Assembly (NCBI RefSeq): GCF_000150275.1 | Contig: NW_002060944.1 | Location: 2,642,152 to 2,706,151, forward strand | From: Trichoplax adhaerens | Taxonomy: Eukaryota > Placozoa > Uniplacotomia > Trichoplacea > Trichoplacidae | Length of the DNA: 64,000 bases | Direction of reading: 5' to 3' | Part shown: in pieces, positions 63,923-64,000 of the stretch | How the letters are laid out: each line of letters opens with the position of its first letter | How positions within the stretch are numbered: position 1 is the stretch's first letter | Translations under genes and position numbers: made by a program | Notes under the pieces: model-generated | Databases searched by the model: none | The model's input: the letters and a program-made list of their open reading frames with translations, nothing else | Told to the model about the DNA's origin: nothing

Positions 63923-64000
63923 TCTCTAATGTTTAAAGTAGGCTTAACGTCTTTGATTTGTTTGTAATGTGTAATGTCAAAGGTTATGTAATACGGTATC
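63923..64000. other. 3' flank of PSMB1
   Basis: Seventy-eight bases after the stop. No AATAAA is visible before the window ends. Confidence 0.6.

Noticed and set aside
1-64000. CRISPR arrays, tRNA or rRNA genes
   Set aside because: No repeat-spacer array, tRNA cloverleaf or rRNA-like conserved block was recognisable on reading; a tRNAscan or covariance search was not possible.

Overview
The window is animal nuclear DNA: AT-rich, genes split into many short exons with GT/AG introns mostly of about 50-700 bases, and one 50-N assembly gap. Discoidin-domain receptor kinases, TMC channels, trypsin-fold proteases, a FIRRM homologue and proteasome beta-6 together point to an early-branching metazoan. 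A placozoan such as Trichoplax fits the low GC and gene content, but that is inference. I built the gene models by hand from splice sites, reading phase and family motifs; all eight are listed with exon coordinates.

Layout. Positions 1-3263 (minus strand) hold the 5' half of a TMC (transmembrane channel-like) gene that runs off the left edge. After about 6.4 kb without a recognisable gene, a complete second TMC gene lies at 9672-15696 (minus); the two share exon phases and several identical exon lengths, so they are tandem duplicates. A further 6.8 kb without recognisable genes (15.7-22.5 kb) contains a three-copy tandem repeat and one copy of a dispersed repeat. Next come two chymotrypsin-fold protease genes on the plus strand: an intact one (22535-24533) and a decayed neighbour (26975-29471) with a frameshift and two TGA stops.

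Two discoidin-domain-receptor-like kinase genes follow in tandem (33412-39940 and 43553-49084). Both have signal peptide, discoidin domain(s), discoidin-like domain, Thr/Ser-rich stalk, one membrane helix and a tyrosine kinase fold, and both have Asn in place of the metal-binding Asp of the DFG motif. A palindromic, inverted-repeat region with the gap (about 49.96-51.37 kb) separates them from a 27-exon FIRRM/C1orf112 homologue (51576-59002). A second zone rich in the pentamer CAGTA/TACTG (60.0-61.6 kb) precedes a complete PSMB1 (proteasome beta-6) gene (61703-63922).

No operon-like functional link is evident. The window is a chain of three tandem-duplicate families (ion channel-like, protease, receptor kinase) followed by two conserved single-copy housekeeping or repair genes. 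The most interesting signal is the pair of DDR-like receptors predicted to be catalytically impaired.
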